Of a stretch of DNA of 64,000 nucleotides, positions 62,485 through 64,000 are shown piece by piece (within the stretch, counting starts at the first letter, position 1; each line of letters begins with the position of its first letter). This DNA is from Cucumis sativus. Taxonomy: Eukaryota; Streptophyta; Magnoliopsida; Cucurbitales; Cucurbitaceae. Location of the stretch: contig NC_026657.2 of assembly GCF_000004075.3 (NCBI RefSeq), positions 10,292,001 through 10,356,000 on the forward strand, given 5' to 3'. The notes beneath the pieces are model-generated. The model saw only the letters and a list, made by a program, of their open reading frames with translations, had not been told where the DNA came from and did not search any database. The translations under genes and the position numbers were made by a program.

Positions 62485-64000
62485 TTGGTTTGTCTAAATT
62501 AAATCATCCTAATATTTATTTGAAATTGTATTAATATATTACCTATCAACTTACAAAGAGAATAGTCAAAGTGAGGAAAATTTAAAGAAAAATTTCTTTT
62601 AATCATGGATATAATAATTAAAATTTGTTTTCTTTACTTTTAAAAAAGAAAAAGAAAAAAAGAAAAGTTGTCGTCAAATAATAGAATATTTAGCAAAGAC
62701 AATATTATAATATAGTCAAATATTAAAATTAGGGTTCCCATGCGAGAATGGAATCTTGATTATGCATTGAAATTTAAAATTGAGTGGTGCAGCTAACTTT
62801 ATTGTAATTAAGATATTAATTTCCCCTAACTTTTATTTTGTTTTTATATATTAATCAAATTAATGATTGGGCCGTCACGTGGATCCCAATATGCACTCCG
62901 GGTTGGTTCTTAAAAAGCCCATCTTTTAATATTTACGGCTAATGACACCAATACCCCTAAACTAAATCACAATTCTAAATATATTAATAATTTTTTTTAA
63001 GAAAACCCTATTTTCGTACACTTTTTCTTTAAAATATATCGCAACTTGTAATTAGTATGTCGTGTTTAAAAAATTAGGTTAAATATGCAAAATATGAGTT
63101 AATAGTTGAAGTGGACATGACTCAACGGTAACTGATATATATTGTTTATTTCTTTTGAAATCGAAAATTCAATTTTTTGTGTTCTATTTGCATATCAACT
63201 TAAAAATATAAGTGACAAAACTTAGTTTTTTGTTACTAGAAGTTATTACCATACATGCATTGTAGCACTGTTTATTTTTAGAAGTTGCTACTATACACTC
63301 GTGAGTGAGATTCATTCAATATATGAAAAGGATATGATATCTCATGATTTAAATATAAGATTTCATGTTATGATATTATGTTAAATCACTAATTGACGAA
63401 TAAATTTAAACTAATGAGTAAATTTGAATTGACTTTATATCAACACTTGAACATAGTTCTTCTCTCAAACGTTTTTTTTTTATCGATGTTCGATACATGA
63501 CTTTTCAATATTATCGTAGCTGCATGTTTACAAAATAATAAAGGTTAGAAAGTAAGAACAATTGAATGAAATAAACTAAGTCATCTCCACTCTTTTATGA
63601 TTTTCACTAAAGTCGATCGCCCTTCACGTTTGACTCCAATTATATCATCGTTACAGTTAATGAAGGTTCAATAACGAACAAAAAAAAAAAAAAAAACAAA
63701 CAAACAAACAAAAGAAAACAATAGAAGAAGAAAGATGAACTAGAAAAGTGAGGTAAGATTCAAACAAGTAAATGCACCATGTTAAAGTATCTGAATTTCA
63801 AAATTTTGAGTTTCAACTTTTACCTATTATTAGATAAGCCCTGTGAGATATTATATTTAATCCATAAATTAAAGGAGATATAGAGTTTAATTTATGTAAA
63901 AGAGTATAGTATAAAGGAGGGACAAACAAGCAAAAAATGCCCTTTGTTTCTATAGTGGCCATATTTCAGCAAAAGGAAAAAAGGGCTATTGTTCAAAAGT

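Larger units (their letters stand above)
52569..64000. other. Gene-poor AT-rich region
   Basis: 11.4 kb with no frame I would call a gene. Longest frames are 60-80 codons, low in complexity, and lack family motifs. It contains the foldback MITEs and microsatellites listed separately. A G-box and TGGGCC pair (GGGCCGTCACGTGG) near 62869-62882 might belong to a promoter, but no coding sequence follows within the window on either strand. Confidence 0.5.

Noticed and set aside
62748-62770. miR172-like string GGAATCTTGATTATGCATTG
   Set aside because: It resembles miR172 at about 16 of 20 positions, but no complementary star strand was seen within hairpin distance on either side, so no MIR gene is called.
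1-64000. Biosynthetic gene cluster, defence island or CRISPR-type array
   Set aside because: The genes belong to unrelated pathways (stomatal development, metal binding, ubiquitination, membrane lipid handling, glycan esterase, hydrolase, cytokinin) and there are no regularly spaced repeats. The shared minus orientation is explained by ancient gene order.

Overview
This is a nuclear chromosome segment from a flowering plant, almost certainly a eudicot. It is AT-rich, carries many microsatellites and MITE-like elements, has GT-AG introns throughout, and its proteins all match plant families. A cucurbit such as Cucumis is my best guess, from the overall look of the genes and repeats; nothing in the sequence proves it. 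No bacterial, viral or organellar block was seen.

Layout, left to right. MUTE (bHLH stomatal regulator, + strand, 1123-2619) is followed by a 12.4 kb stretch without recognisable coding sequence; it holds an exon-like non-coding block near 7.75-8.04 kb and one end of a CACTA transposon near 13.48 kb. Then come seven genes, all on the minus strand: a HIPP-type heavy-metal-associated isoprenylated protein (15063-16866), a LUL/LOG2-type RING E3 ligase (20832-24585), an unassigned 142-residue single-exon protein (26503-26931), a nine-exon TVP38/TMEM64 (VTT/DedA) membrane protein (28884-32712), a membrane-anchored PC-esterase with an Ig-like region (35783-37573), a nine-exon UPF0613 alpha/beta-hydrolase (40225-44741) and an IPT5-like adenylate isopentenyltransferase of cytokinin synthesis (51182-52156). 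The last 11.4 kb has no gene I can support, only AT-rich DNA with foldback MITEs.

The genes do not form an operon or a biosynthetic cluster. What links them is position. From memory of the Arabidopsis map, the same order is split between two duplicated regions: MUTE-HIPP-LUL4 near At3g06120-At3g06140, and HIPP-LUL3-SNARE/VTT protein-At5g19060-hydrolase-IPT5 near At5g19090-At5g19040. The window looks like the unsplit ancestral order. That is the most useful large-scale observation here. I did not find a convincing new biological system.

Gene structures were read by eye from splice-site consensus and reading-frame continuity. All multi-exon joins keep frame and give family-typical lengths, but none was checked against transcripts.
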